Positions 35,952-47,400 are shown, numbered from the stretch's first letter. The stretch is DNA of 64,000 bases from Panulirus ornatus (GCF_036320965.1 NC_092235.1:4371994-4435993); one strand, 5' to 3'. A program made the numbers and translations. Notes: a model not told the origin generated them from the sequence alone.

Positions 35952-37500
35952 CCATGCAAACAATTCACACTGCCTTTATTCATTCCCATCGCCACCTCGC
36001 CACACATGGAATACCATCCCCCTCCCCCCTCATGTGTGCGAGGTAGCGCTAGGAAAAGACAACAAAGGCCCCATTCGTTCACACTCAGTCTCTAGGTGTC
36101 ATGCAATAATGCCCGAAACCACAGCTCCCTTTCCACATCCAGGCCCAACACAACTTTCCATGGTTTACCCCAGACGCTTCACATGCCCTGATTCAATCCA
36201 CTGAGAGCAGTCAACCCCGGTATACCACATCGATCCAATTCACTCTATTCCTTGCCCGCCTTTCACCCTCCTGCATGTTCAGGCCCCGATCACTCAAAAT
36301 CTTTTTCACTCCATCTTTGCACCTCCAGTTTGGTCCCCCACTTCTCCTCGTTCCCTCCACCTCCGACACATATATCCTCTTGATCAATCTTTCCTCACTC
36401 ATTCTCTCCATGTGCCCAAACCATTTAAAAACACTCTCTTCTGCTCTCTCAACCACGCTCTTTTTATTTCCAAACATCTCTCTTACCCTTACATTACTTA
36501 CTCGATCAAACCACCTCACACCACACATTGTCTTCAAACATCTCATTTCCAGCACATCCATCCTGCGCACAACTCTATCCATAGCCCACGCCTCGCAACC
36601 ATACAACATTGTTGGAACCACTATTCCTACAAACATACCCATTTTTGCTTTCCGAGATAATGTTCTCGACTTCCACACATTCTTCAAGGCTCCCAAAATT
36701 TTCGGCCCCTCCCCCACCCTATGATTCACTTCCGCTTCCATGGTTCCATCCGCTGCCAAATCCACTCCCAGATATCTAAGACACTTTACTTCCTCCAGTT
36801 TTTCTCCATTCAAACTTACCTCCCAATTGACTTGACCCTCAACCCTACTGTACCTAATAACCTTGCTCTTATTCACATTTACTCTTAACTTTCTTCTTTC
36901 ACACACTTTACCAAACTCAGTCACCAGCTTCTGCAGTTTCTCACATGAACCAGCCACCAGCGCTGTATCATCAGCGAACAAGAACTGACTCACTTCCCAA
37001 GCTCTTTCATCCACAACAGACTTCATACTTGCCCCTCTTTCCAAAACTCTTGCATTCACCTCCCTAACAACCCCATCCATAAACAAATTAAACAACCATG
37101 GAGACATCACACAACCCTGCCGCAAACCTACATTCACTGAGAATCAATCATTTTCCTCTCTTCCTACACGTACACATGCCTTACATCCTCGATAAAAACT
37201 TTCCACTGCTTCTAACAACTTGCCTCCCACACCCTATATTCTTGATACCTTCCACAGAGTATCTCTATCAAGTCTATCATATGCCTTCTCGAGATCCATA
37301 AATGCTACATAAAAATCCATTTGCTTTTCTAAGTATTTCTCACATACATTCTTCAAAGCAAACTACCTGATCCACACATCCTCTACCACTTCTGAAACCA
37401 CACTGCTCTTCCCCAATCTGATGCTTTGTACATACCTTCACCCTCTCAATCAATACCCTCCCATATAATTTACCAGAAATACTCAACGAACTTATAACTC
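35761..37500 (-). mobile_element. 5'-truncated LINE (copy C) with long 3' UTR
   Basis: The 3' tail is at 35776-35840, followed by the long-type 3' UTR up to 36210, then the coding region on the minus strand. The ORF 36211-37137 holds FADDTALVAG and the C-terminus. Immediately upstream, the Trp of ESDWFSV is TGA (37142-37147 region), and a 1-bp insertion in GGATCAGGT(A)GTTTGC near 37365 breaks the frame again. Homology ends near 37500. Confidence 0.87.
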
Positions 37501-37514
37501 TGTAAATATATGTA

Positions 37515-37765
37515 TATTTTTTTTTTCAAACTATTTGCCATTTCCCGCGTTAAAGAGGTAGCGTTAAGAACAGAGGACCGGGCCTTTGGGGGAATATCCT
37601 CACCTAATCCCCTTCTCTGTTCCTTCTTTTGGAAAATTAGAAAAAAAAAAACGAGAGGGGACGATTTTCTAGCCTCCCGTTCCCTCCCCTTTTAGTTGCC
37701 TTCTATGACACGCAGGGAATACGTGGGAAGTATTGTTTCTCCCCTATCCCCAGGGATAACATGTG
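37515..37765 (-). mobile_element. SINE-like element S1, second copy
   Basis: Reverse-oriented copy of the unit at 35443-35675: ATTTGCCATTTCCCGCGTTA (shared LINE-like tail), GTTCCTTCTTTTGGAAAATT, A-run, AGGGGACGATTTTCTAGCC, CGCAGGGAATACGTGGGAAG, CCCTATCCCCAGGGATA. Confidence 0.68.
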
Positions 37766-37863
37766 ATTTTATGAGCCATAATTTTTCTAGGGTACTTGTA
37801 AAAGAGGGAGTGATCAGACCATACCCAGAGCGCCTTCATTCAATGTTAAATCTTTTACTCCCC

Positions 37864-37963
37864 NNNNNNNNNNNNNNNNNNNNNNNNNNNNNNNNNNNNN
37901 NNNNNNNNNNNNNNNNNNNNNNNNNNNNNNNNNNNNNNNNNNNNNNNNNNNNNNNNNNNNNNN
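37864..37963. other. assembly gap (100 N)
   Basis: One hundred N, the usual placeholder length for a gap of unknown size. Confidence 0.99.
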
Positions 37964-38101
37964 TAGAAAATACGTCTGTTTCTTCAATTTGAATTAATGA
38001 AAATCTTTGCGGGGCAGCGTTTACAAAAGAGTGATGTCTTTGACGAAATTTACTTGTTTGGCTCCTTCTTCTGTCCTTATTATCGAGGTAAACAAACTGA
38101 A

Positions 38102-38102
<1 letters not shown>

Positions 38103-38176
<74 letters not shown>
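38103..38176. repeat. (TA)n microsatellite
   Basis: Uninterrupted TA tract. Confidence 0.95.
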
Positions 38177-38177
<1 letters not shown>

Positions 38178-38194
38178 AAAAGGATCACAATTTT

Positions 38195-38650
38195 GCACGT
38201 GATCAAGTATATTCTTATGAGTTCACGGGGAAAATAAACACGATAAGTTCCCAAGTGCACTTTCGTGTAAAACTCACATCATCAGGGGAGACACAAGAGA
38301 GAAATATAACAGTCAGTTGATGTACAACGAAGAGACGTAGCTAGGACGCCATATGGTAAACATGTGATTGTCCAAGACAGACAACAAGCGTATCATAAAC
38401 TTATTATGTGGACAAGAAGGTGAATTGTTTACAAATTTTATCAACATTAAAGTTATCCAATTTGTATAGACCATCACTAATATCAAGATTATAATTCTTT
38501 GTGTATTCAGTAATAGAAGATTCAATGATATTTCTCGTGGTACTTGAGTTAGAGTTAATAACTGAGATGGCATTATTAACTCTAATTCCAGTACCACGAG
38601 AAATATCATTGAATCTTCTATTATTAAATACACAAAGAATTATAAACCTT
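38195..38650 (-). mobile_element. second Penelope-like 3' fragment, ending in a palindrome
   Basis: 38195-38570 repeats the 3' region of the element at 13085-13665 on the same strand, including NLDISDGLYKLDNF coding remnants and the TTCGTGTAA...CATCATCAGG motif. From about 38570 the sequence folds back: 38503-38568 recurs in reverse complement at 38575-38645 (CTCGTGGTACTTGAGTTAGA against TCTAATTCCAGTACCACGAG). The GIY-YIG core itself is missing. Confidence 0.72.
38247..38290 (-). ncRNA. second hammerhead-like motif
   Basis: Same arrangement as at 13141-13185: CUGAUGA (38279-38285), GUG/CAC stem with a different loop sequence, GAAA, GUGCAC, UU, GGGA. The paired positions are unchanged while the stem II loop differs, which is mildly supportive of structure conservation. 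Confidence 0.42.
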
Positions 38651-38759
38651 GAGGAAGCAACATGGCGGTCAAAAATAAGCTGCAGGAATGAAGTTTATGA
38701 ATGGAATATCAGTGAGACGATCCAAATGACGAATGAATGAGAGCGTAGTCAACATACAA

Positions 38760-39300
38760 TATAAAAGGACATATTATGAATGGCAGCCAGGCAAGTAACG
38801 GCCCAACTGAATGGAAGGATTTAAAAGTTCGCGTTATATGACGAATTTTGATAGATTATCCAAATTTCCATTCCAGTTATGAAACTTAATGGTTGTGTTC
38901 AGTTCTAGAGACAAAGTTTAAAGGTTTGTGTTTCAGAGATGAACCACAAAGGATATCGTTAAATTAACTGACATTAAAATTTGTCAATTAAGTGAATCAT
39001 TTTGTACAATAGCTGTAATTTGACAGAGTTAAAAGTTCGCAATTTCATTACAATTCTAATTTAAAAGTTTGAGTTTCAATGATGGTTTGCAGAAGCTTAA
39101 CGTACACTTAAGTTTTGTGTTTATATGACGTATCTTAAAGGACTCTGGTAAAATAACGCAGCTGGAAGGTTTACGTTCAAATGACGAGGTTTAAATGTTT
39201 ATTGATGAATGGTAGATTTAAATGGATAGATTTTAAGTTCGCGTTTTCATGAGCGACTTTAAACCTTATGGTTGAATGTCACAGTTTAAAGGTTAGTATG
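38760..39300. repeat. degenerate recurrent motif (TTTAAA-GTTYG-GTTT--ATGA)
   Basis: A motif of the form TTTAAAAGTTCGCGTTATAT-GACGA recurs in decayed form near 38820, 38919, 39018, 39059, 39106, 39164, 39230 and 39288, with spacing of 40 to 100 bp. It looks like an old tandem repeat. No gene seen. Confidence 0.4.
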
Positions 39301-39659
39301 TACAATGTTGACCAGATGGCGGTAGTGTGTAGACACAGCCATACCAGGTCGTATTTATCATCATTAAAGTCACCTTCCTTACTTACTTATGGCGGCGATG
39401 AAATTCACTGGTTCTTGATTGTGCACCAATTAACCTATCAGATAATGGTACAATGTTTGCCTGGTGTTGCATATATCACGTCTGTTGTTGAAACACAAGA
39501 ATGCCAGGTGACTTTGGGAGTGGATGATAATGTAAAGATCAATATAAATGTGGGAAATCTTGAACCGCCATCACCAGACACAACACATGTTTGGATCTGG
39601 CGGGGGGAGGGACTTGCCTGTGACGTCACGATGCCCCGCCTCCAGCCTGGCGCCGCTCT

Positions 39660-39661
<2 letters not shown>

Positions 39662-39699
<38 letters not shown>

Positions 39700-39911
39700 C
39701 CCCTGGGTTCATGTTGGCCACAGCCACCCACCGGCCGGTGGTCAGGTCAGTGGGCGGTGTGTGTGTGTGTGTGGCCCCTGGGTTCATGTTGGCTACAGCC
39801 ACCCACCGGCCGGTGGTCAGGTCAGTGGGCGGTGTGTGTGTGTGTGTGTGTGTAGCCCCTGGGTTCATGTTGGCCACACCCACCCACCGGCCGGTGGTCA
39901 GGTCAGTGGGC

Positions 39912-39944
<33 letters not shown>

Positions 39945-40070
39945 CCCCTGGGTTCATGTTGGCCACAGCCACCCACCGGCCGGTGGTCAGGTCAGTGGGC
40001 GGTGTGTGTGTGTGTGTGTGTGTGTAGTCCCTGGGTTCATGTTGGCCACAGCCACCACCGGCCAGCCGGG
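39662..40070. repeat. minisatellite of the right arm
   Basis: Five GC-rich units (TAGCCCCTGGGTTCATGTTG, GCCACAGCCACCCACCGGCC, GGTGGTCAGGTCAGTGGGCG) separated by (GT)n of different lengths; four units exist in the left arm. Confidence 0.88.
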
Positions 40071-40655
40071 CGGTAGTTTATAACTAAGACTGGTAGTTTC
40101 ACATGCCACTTGGAGTGTCCCTCACTACAGAACTTGGGCAGCTCTTATCCTGAGGTGGAGCAGTTGATCCTCTCCACCAGGCTGGTACACTTGGTCTCCA
40201 CCAGGTGGCTCCCTCCTGGTCATCCTGAGTGGTTGGTTGCTGTGTGGGATTTAATGACTAGATACTTGTGAAGGTCATTAGACCAACCATCATTTGATCA
40301 TCTGATAAAACATGAAGCAACACCAAATATTACATGATCCACCTAAACTATTGAGAATGATAAAGTCTGATATTGTTACGTTACGTCATCCAATCTTGCC
40401 ACTCACATGTAACGGTAATCACGACTACAGACATAGTGTTGTTACGACTGATATTACTGTATGTACTGTAGTAAAGTACTGTGTTTATGTGGATAACATG
40501 TGGACGTCAGAGGAGGCAAGAGCATCATCATGTACAAATTCTCTATTCTATGTTGTATCCTCAATTTTGTCTGTGGTGATCGACACACTTTATCCCCCAA
40601 GATATTATCTTGCTCTTTCTTTCCATCATTCTTTAGTATTAAAGATTTTGTTCTC

Positions 40656-40844
40656 TCAAGCAAGATAGAATTTATCAATGATTTTTAATGTCATCTTGGG
40701 TCCAGGTAATGTTAGGTAGCGGTCATACAAGTTGTCCATGACCTTCATCATGTGGGTTGGGAAGGAGTCAGGAGGTGTGGCGTTGTACTCGGTGTACCAC
40801 TTGCCAAGTTGGTCAGTGTGTATACCATGGAAGTTGCAGGGGAA
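40656..40844 (-). CDS. exon-like coding block in the right arm (hypothetical, fragmentary)
   Basis: Mirror copy of 17125-17313: the same 63-codon frame (FPCNFHGIHTDQLGKW, YDRYLTLPGPKM) is open here without visible change. See the left-arm entry for composition. Neither copy has convincing splice sites. Confidence 0.3.
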   Translation of the reverse strand, partial: FPCNFHGIHTDQLGKWYTEYNATPPDSFPTHMMKVMDNLYDRYLTLPGPKMTLKIIDKFYLA

Positions 40845-42460
40845 TCATCAGTCTGTATGTTAACAAATAAGGTTGAGCAAATAACACTTGGCATCAGTGA
40901 AGGTAGAATGTTTTCCCACCAGACTACATCCATTAATATGACTTAGATCAGAAGATCTAGCCTTAGGGAATTTGTTAGATCGAGATTATCAAAGCCTTTC
41001 ATCATTTTTAATCTTTGTACTTCATGATCATCTCTGTTTTAAGTTGTTACGTTGACGTATGATGAATCTAATATGGAGAACAAATTTAGGAGGAAACCTG
41101 GCAAAGCTACATATGAGTGATTTTACCGTTTGCAAGTAAACTACGATTTTGTTAAAACGAATAGCATCTATGTTGTGTATAGAAAACGTAACTCCTTAGC
41201 TGCATTCTCTATGAATGTCATAAAAAGTAAAACATAGATAAGGGAAGGAATGAGGCTTGACGATACGAAACATCACTCAATCGTGTCCTGCCTGCCCAGA
41301 CCCTCCCTCGCCACACCACTGGCCATAACTTCATCAACACATTGCTTACTCCGTCAAGGTCATCCACACATTTTGCCTGGCTTGAACAACCGCTTGGCAT
41401 TCATGAACCGCTGAATGTTTACACTTTCTGATTATCTGTAGTAACTGATGCAGTTGCAAGATAGACTATTAAACCATTTTCTTACAATACTCGCTGGTAA
41501 GGAGACAATTTTCACAAAACACAGAGGTGACACTGCCTAAGAAACGGGCTTAAGAACAATTGTACGAACATAGGGTCACATTGGTACATCCACAAGGCAC
41601 CAGTGGTCTGGGTGGCCTGAAATAGATTTGGAACCAAGAAGGATGATGGGTGTAGGGAGTAAACCTACCACAGACCATCATTAATTATTAATTATGTTAA
41701 TGCAAACAAAGCAAGAATTAAACAAGCAGGAAACACAATCCAATGTACCATTTTACGATAGTTATGTCAAGTTGTCGCATCTGTTCATTACCTGACGTCG
41801 TCTTACGTTTCACCTTTAGTAACGTCTGCGAATTTCGTTGTAGTGAAACTAAGGCGACCCGAGACTCAATGTTAGTGATACACAAGAGGAAGAAATATAA
41901 CTCCGAAGGTATAAGACAGTTGTGGACACACCAAACGCTTGACAAATATTCCTTAGTGGATGACAGAAAACACAAAGAGATCGTCCTTGTAAACTTATGA
42001 TAAGGTTTGCTTGAAGAGTCTCCCTTCGTCATAGTCGTCCACAGGCGCCCTTTGTTGGGGTGGGTGTGGCGTGGACACAGTACTGGGACCTTCATGATAA
42101 AATATCTACAACGTTCCAGGTGTCCACATATCAGGGATATGACTGTCTACAACGGTGGCTGGAGTTAAAGTCACTGGATCATATATTAAACATACAAAGG
42201 TTAACATTGAATCTCTTAAGATTTCAAGGCAATGAAAGGTTTGTGGTGCAGTCTTTATGACTGAAGGTCATATTTAGATAGAGATTTATCAAATGGATAT
42301 TACATCAACGTCACAGTAGCCGCTCTACATCAAAATATACGAGGCTCTTATTTACAGTGACTGCACCCACTCTGCGGGAAAGCGCGTCTGCAGCTACATT
42401 GGATGAGCCAGAAACAAAAGGAAAATCTGGGTCAAATGTTTGTGTAGTTAAAAACCACCT

Positions 42461-43640
42461 CTAAAACTTTTCTGTAGGATCCTGTTGTTGAAAAATACCT
42501 AACAGTGCTCTGTGATCTGTATAAACTGTAATAAGGTAACCATATATGTATTTCTTAAAATGTTTGAGTGCCCAAACAACTGCAAGGCCTTCTAACTCAG
42601 TTATTGAGTATTTCGATTCCGTCTTTGAACATGAACGGCTCGCATAGGCTATGGGAAAAAGTCTACCCTTATTCAACTCCTGCATAAGTACAGCTCCAAG
42701 ACCCTGTTTACAAGCATCTGTGTGCAAAATGAAGGGTTTCTCAAAGTTGGGGAATCGAAGGATAGGTGCTTCTATCAAGTGTCGCTTGAGTAAGTTAAAC
42801 GCACTGTCTTGTGCTGTAGACCACTGGAAAGTAACTCCCTGTTTCAGAAGTGAAGTGAGTGGGTTTGCGATCTTCGCGAAATTAGAGATAGATATTCAAT
42901 AATATCCTGCTAAACCAAGGAAGGATTTGACCTTATCTGTTGTGGAAGGGAATGGCCATTCTACAATTGTTTTGACTTTATGTGCATTAGGTTGAATACC
43001 GTTTTCATCAACAGTGTGATCTAAGTAATTAATTCTTGTTTGTAGAAAGGAACATTTGGATAACTTGACTTTTAGGTTCGCATCCTTAAGTCGTAGAAAT
43101 ACTCTCTCATGACTTTTGAAATGAGAAGCAATATCTGGAGACATGACGATTATATCATCAAGATAAACCAATACTTCTTTGCCCAACATGTGACGACAAA
43201 TGTTAGTCATTAACCTTGAGAAGGTGATCACCGGTGAGGAATGAAGACCGAAGGCCATGATGCATATGAACTGCCAATGACCATCTGGCGTACTGAACAC
43301 AGTCAGGGGGCGGCTTTCCTCTGACAAGGGAATCTGCCAAAATCCGCTCAATAAATCCAAAGTTGAAAATACCTTATTGTCACCGAGGTTATGAAGAAGC
43401 TCTGATACCACTGGTAATGGGAAACCATCTTTCAAAGTGACCTTGGTGTTGAGTTTTCTAAAATCTATGACTGGTCTAAAAGTTCCGTCCTTTTTCGGAA
43501 CGATTAGAAGTGGTGAATTCCATGGTGATCGTGATTCCTCTATAACATTATCTTTCAACATGTCCTGAACAAGTTTGTTTGCTATGTCTCTGTGTGCGTG
43601 TGTCAATCGATAGGCTGGGACGTCAATGGGACGTGTGTTT
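42461..43640 (-). pseudogene. gypsy reverse transcriptase and RNase H
   Basis: RT motifs in order: NVIEESRSPWNSPLLIVPKK, RPVIDFRKLN, FSTLDLLSGFWQIP (first Asp), VFSTPDGHWQF, VLVYLDDIIVMS (YLDD at 43154-43165), FLGLAGYY. A single TGA at 42900 replaces the usual Arg after GYY, and the frame then continues ISISNFAKIANPLTSLLKQG into RNase H: FEKPFILHTDACKQGLGAVL, SITELEGLAVVWALKHFKKY, VYTDHRAL. The frame closes before any integrase. A TAG near 43645 separates it from an upstream 129-aa linker ORF (43643-44032). Confidence 0.88.
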
Positions 43641-43642
43641 TT

Positions 43643-44660
43643 CTATAAGTTAATAATGTGAACATCCAAATGAGTTCTACCAAGTGGTTCTCCTGATAAG
43701 GCAATAGTAGACCTATACTGGTTAAGTAAGTCTGTTAACTGGTCAACATGTTTGGTTAATCCTACCTTGGATATCATGTCAGGGGTGATGGTGGGGAGCT
43801 GACTCAAGCCGTGCACTGCTGAGTCAGGGGTAGGAGGAGTAGGTGGTGGTGGGTTAATGGAATGTGAGACTAGACGGATATTAAACTCATGCAACTCCTC
43901 GTCTTGAATTCTGGACTTCAAAACGGAGAATTCCATAAGCTTGGTCCCTCTGCGGAGACGGACAGGAGTGGGGTCACGTATTGGCAACGTATATGGTGAC
44001 CTCTCCATCTGCGGTCTCATGAATAGAGGCATCCATCGATAGTCCTTTGACAGTTAGTGAGGAAGGTTCAGCAACTACTCTTAGTGCCAGATCACCCTGA
44101 CTATGTCTAAGTCCATGATCATACATCCATGTTCGAGAAAGTGAGAGAGGAACCTTCGTTAATGTGTCACTATGCAGAGTCATGTTGGTTCTCAGTTTAC
44201 CAGGACAATGATGAGTAGAAAAGTAAAAAGGATGCGTATTGTCTACCGTGAAGCAGGACGTGGAAGCAGATGTATTAATGACTCTGAGTGAGAACTCTTC
44301 TCTGACAATGGCAAGAACGTATTATCAACACAAACCACATGATCAATAGGACAGATCTTATGCTGTGCCACACATAGAGTGGCGTCCTTGTAACAAGTTA
44401 GCAGGAAACGTTACACGACGAACAATGTAAGGGGTTACGGTAATGACCGAGTCGCCTATGAGAATGTTCATTTCAATAGTGCCCCTTACGTCGAGATTTT
44501 CATTTGAGATACTTTGAAGGGATGGGTAAAAGTCCGAGCATTGAACAAGTTGAGTGCGCCCCATTAATGGTTGAATAAAATCACAATGAATGACATCTGC
44601 TTCCGTGCTTCTGTCTAGAAATATTGTGATTGGTTTATCCTGGAAAGAACACAGTAAATC
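43643..44660 (-). pseudogene. gypsy protease-like region and linker
   Basis: One frame at about 44650-44358 reads PITIFLDRSTEADVIHCDFI and continues VRGTIEMNILIGDSVITVTP, the layout of a retropepsin, but the expected D(T/S)G is DRS, so it is degenerate. The downstream linker (44032-43643) ends LSGEPLGRTHLDVHIINL, the segment that normally leads to the RT N-terminus. Confidence 0.55.
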
Positions 44661-44747
44661 GAAACTTTTAATGTGAGAAAATGGCGAAGAACGAAAATGT
44701 CTTAAGAGTTCCTTATGTGATGGAGTCTTGTCATGAACGAGAGATTG

Positions 44748-45897
44748 TCATTGTTGATAATGACATGATGAACCTGCGTTAGATGACGTCTGTCTAGCTA
44801 ATGCTCGACATTCCGCTGAAGTGTGTCTAGCGTTGCTATGATATGAACACCTGCTTGGTGGTGTTGGGCGCGAGCGGGTGAAGGTCAGCCTGATGTCTGA
44901 CTGGAGGAAATCATGACTAGGTCGGCAGAATTGTGACGACCGAGGCTGTGATGACATGGGTTGTTGACTGCGTTTGTTGTTCTGGTCAAGGCTCACGTGA
45001 GAATGAGTCCCATGTGTAAGGACACACATTCGCTTTATGTCCTGGTTGGCCACACCGGAAGCACGTCACTTTATGTGAGTGTTTGTCATCACTGAATCGC
45101 TGTATTTGACCATGAGAAGAATGATTGTGTTGACCACTAGAATGTTACGTCACACTTTGGGAAGCCGACACCCTCCCCAGTGTCTTGGTGTTGGAATAAC
45201 CACCTTTCTTTTGAGTGTAATTCAACACTTTTGTTACTGACCCACAATGATGGGTCGATGTCTTCATTAAGTAACCGTCGTCTTACGTCTGGAGGTCAGG
45301 TCCTTGAGAATGAAGGTTATGTGTAATAAACGCATGAGTGTTTGCACATGAGTTTCAGGATTCATCATGGCCGATATCCAGGGTGAGGATTCATAAGCCT
45401 GCCTAACTAATCTCATTCTTCCATGTAATCAGGGACTGACGTATCATCCAAGTATGTTGTGTTAAGAGCACGTTAAAGGACGTGAATGATTCTTCACAAC
45501 CTGATGTAAACAACGTTTTGAATTCCTCCCAAGATGTACAGTTTCGAATGTCATCTGAGTCATAGACAACCCTAGCTTAATTGTTAGTCTTGTTGAAATC
45601 AATGAGATTTTTAGCAGAAGTTATAAGCGCTTTGTCTCCTGCATCACCATTATGTTCAACAATGTCCTCTGCATTTCTAATCCACCGATTAAAATTTGAC
45701 AGTTTACCATCAAATAACTCGTGTGGTTCCCTAGCTTGTTTTAGTGTAAAAACAGTTTTTTGTGAAGGAATTCATTGTCCCGAGTTTTTGTGATGTGGAG
45801 GGGGAGGTGGGTGTGGGTGTGGTAACGTGTGAGAAGGTTTCTGTGGGTCATCTGTGTCACCAGAATCTGTCAAAACAACTTTGTGTGACGTCGCCAT
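44748..45897 (-). pseudogene. gypsy Gag remnant with CCHC zinc knuckle
   Basis: It begins at MATSHKVVLTDSGDTDD (45897), has a TGA after HHKNSGQ, then ELFDGKLSNFNRWIRNAEDI typical of the N-terminal part of Gag. Near 45040-45070 the frame reads TCFRCGQPGHKANVCP, a C-x2-C-x4-H-x4-C knuckle. A second Cys/His cluster (CSYHSNARHTSAEC) follows at about 44830. Frame changes occur between these blocks. Confidence 0.7.
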
Positions 45898-45999
45898 TTT
45901 AGAAGGCTGGTTCCGTTTATAATAAGAGACTCTAGGTAAATTCCTAAGTACATATGAACTTTTACGATTACCGCGTGGAATTTCATCGGACTTGTAATA

Positions 46000-47066
46000 C
46001 AATCTAACATAAAGTGTGTAAGTAATAGCCCCCCCAAAATATTTAAAATATAATTAACACTATTGACTTAATACAAAATACATAACATGAATATCATTTG
46101 AAAATATTGTAATGAAATAAAGGCAATAAAAGGCTGGCATAACTGTATAACATATGAATACAAGACTTTGTATATGAGAGGTGCAAATAATAGTATAACA
46201 TATCAGTAATGGACTCTATATATGAAAGTAATCATCACTAAAAAGAATAGTACCAACGTATGAAAACATAAGAAAGAATATATGCAAGAATAACTGAAAA
46301 CTTAGACTAATTTGCTAAACTACAAAGATGAATAATCATATTACCCAAAATATATAAATGTCTATATTTATAGACTAGGAACTAGTAACACACAAAAAGA
46401 GCATACCTCAAAGAGTGAACCATTTTGACACAGTTCTTATCTGAATGGGAGATTCGCTTACGAAGACGTCTTGGGTGTAGCGAGGTGGAGATGTGTGCAG
46501 AGTAGCGGCTCGCTGAGTGAGCGAGATGAAGATGTGTGCAGAGTAGCGACTCGCTGGGTGTAGCGAGGTGGTGTGTGCAGAGTAGCGGTTGCCTGGGTGT
46601 AGCGAGGTGAAGATGTGTGCAGAGTAGCGACCAGCTAGCAGGAAAGTTGAGTGAGTGACAAGGGCTGGACCACGCGATGCTGACGTCTGGGATGTCGCCA
46701 CGGCTGATGATGACGCGTCTCTGGAGCGGTTGACAAGATGACCTCCACGTTGGTGTTGGCAGGATGGTTGACCTTGCTTGACACGTCTGGATGTGATGAC
46801 AACACTGCACGGCGGTGGCGCTGTCTTGATGCCCTTGCAAGCGACACAGTGTCAGCAATGCAATAAAGGCGTATCTTCAATGCATTGAGGTACGGGTGAT
46901 GGAGAACGTAGCTGGCCGTGGGTTCCGCCCTTAACGTCCACAGGAGGGAGCACCAGGACTGTGTCAGGTAGGCTTGTATGACTGCTGGCAACACCAGACG
47001 TAGAAATATGAAGTAGATGTGACGGTCGTGTGTGGTCACGTGGGTTCTTACGTCACTGCCACCATT
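46000..47066. other. gypsy 5' leader region
   Basis: Lies between the Gag start and the LTR. The first 380 bp are AT-rich, and 46473-46632 is a tandem array. The remainder shows only short ORFs that I do not support. Such a long leader is unusual and may include a later insertion. Confidence 0.4.
46473..46632. repeat. tandem repeat of about 45 bp, 4 units
   Basis: Copies of GGTGTAGCGAGGTGRAGATG plus TGTGCAGAGTAGCGRCTCGC with small length differences. Confidence 0.8.
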
Positions 47067-47400
47067 TGTAAGGTTGAGTTGAGAGGAAGGAAATCAGGTC
47101 TTCTTCGTCTGTGGTACACAATGAAGATCAGGCGGCCTTTGTAGATTTATTACAACAAAACGTGTACGTCCATCTGTAGTACTCTGGGCTATAGTCTTAT
47201 GACACACTACGACACACTCTAGTGAACAGTGTGACGATGCTGGCCAGTGTGTCCCCTCAGGTCACACTGACAGGGGTTATATGGGAGTCCGTCAACACCC
47301 ATTCAACAACGTTTTCAAATAACAGATCAGCTCTTACGTGTTCAAACATCCTGATTAACAGTAGCCCGTGGGAACAGTGAGCCCGTGGCAACATGCATCT
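47067..47400 (-). repeat. gypsy 5' LTR (outer end approximate)
   Basis: The LTR ends in minus-strand orientation ...CAACCTTACA, immediately followed by AATGGTGGCAGTGACG, which resembles the primer-binding site context TGGTGGCAGC of many gypsy elements. Inside are a TATA-like ATATAA (47278-47283), CAGTGTGAC about 20 bp downstream, and a poly-A signal AATAAA (47146-47151). The outer boundary, near 47400, is not precisely defined. Confidence 0.6.
47278..47283 (-). promoter_or_regulatory. LTR TATA-like box
   Basis: CCCATATAACCCC read on the minus strand, with TCAGTGTG about 20-25 bp downstream, placed as expected at the U3/R boundary. Confidence 0.45.

Larger units (their letters stand above)
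39662..42325 (-). repeat. right arm of the 2.6-kb inverted duplication
   Basis: Reverse complement of 15593-18195. Its inner edge is the (GT)n minisatellite; its outer edge, at GTCACAGTAGCCGCTCTAC, abuts the truncated gypsy element. Differences from the other arm are scattered substitutions, a few 1-bp indels and a deletion of about 55 bp near 41690. Confidence 0.9.
42331..47400 (-). mobile_element. Ty3/gypsy LTR retrotransposon, decayed and 3'-truncated
   Basis: Read on the minus strand the order is LTR (about 47400-47067), long leader, Gag (45897-44748), protease-like (about 44660-44580), RT (43640-42896) and RNase H (42895-42461). Integrase and the 3' LTR are missing: homology stops at about 42331, next to the inverted-duplication arm. 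Stops and frameshifts are scattered, but several core motifs survive, so decay is moderate. Confidence 0.85.

Noticed and set aside
39268..39699. 143-aa ORF upstream of the right-arm minisatellite
   Set aside because: Ends in a GT-tract Cys-Val run, has no motif or start context, and the upstream DNA looks like decayed repeat.
46382..47039. ORFs of 97-158 aa in the gypsy leader
   Set aside because: They include the 45-bp tandem array and no Gag-like motif; the supported Gag start is at 45897.
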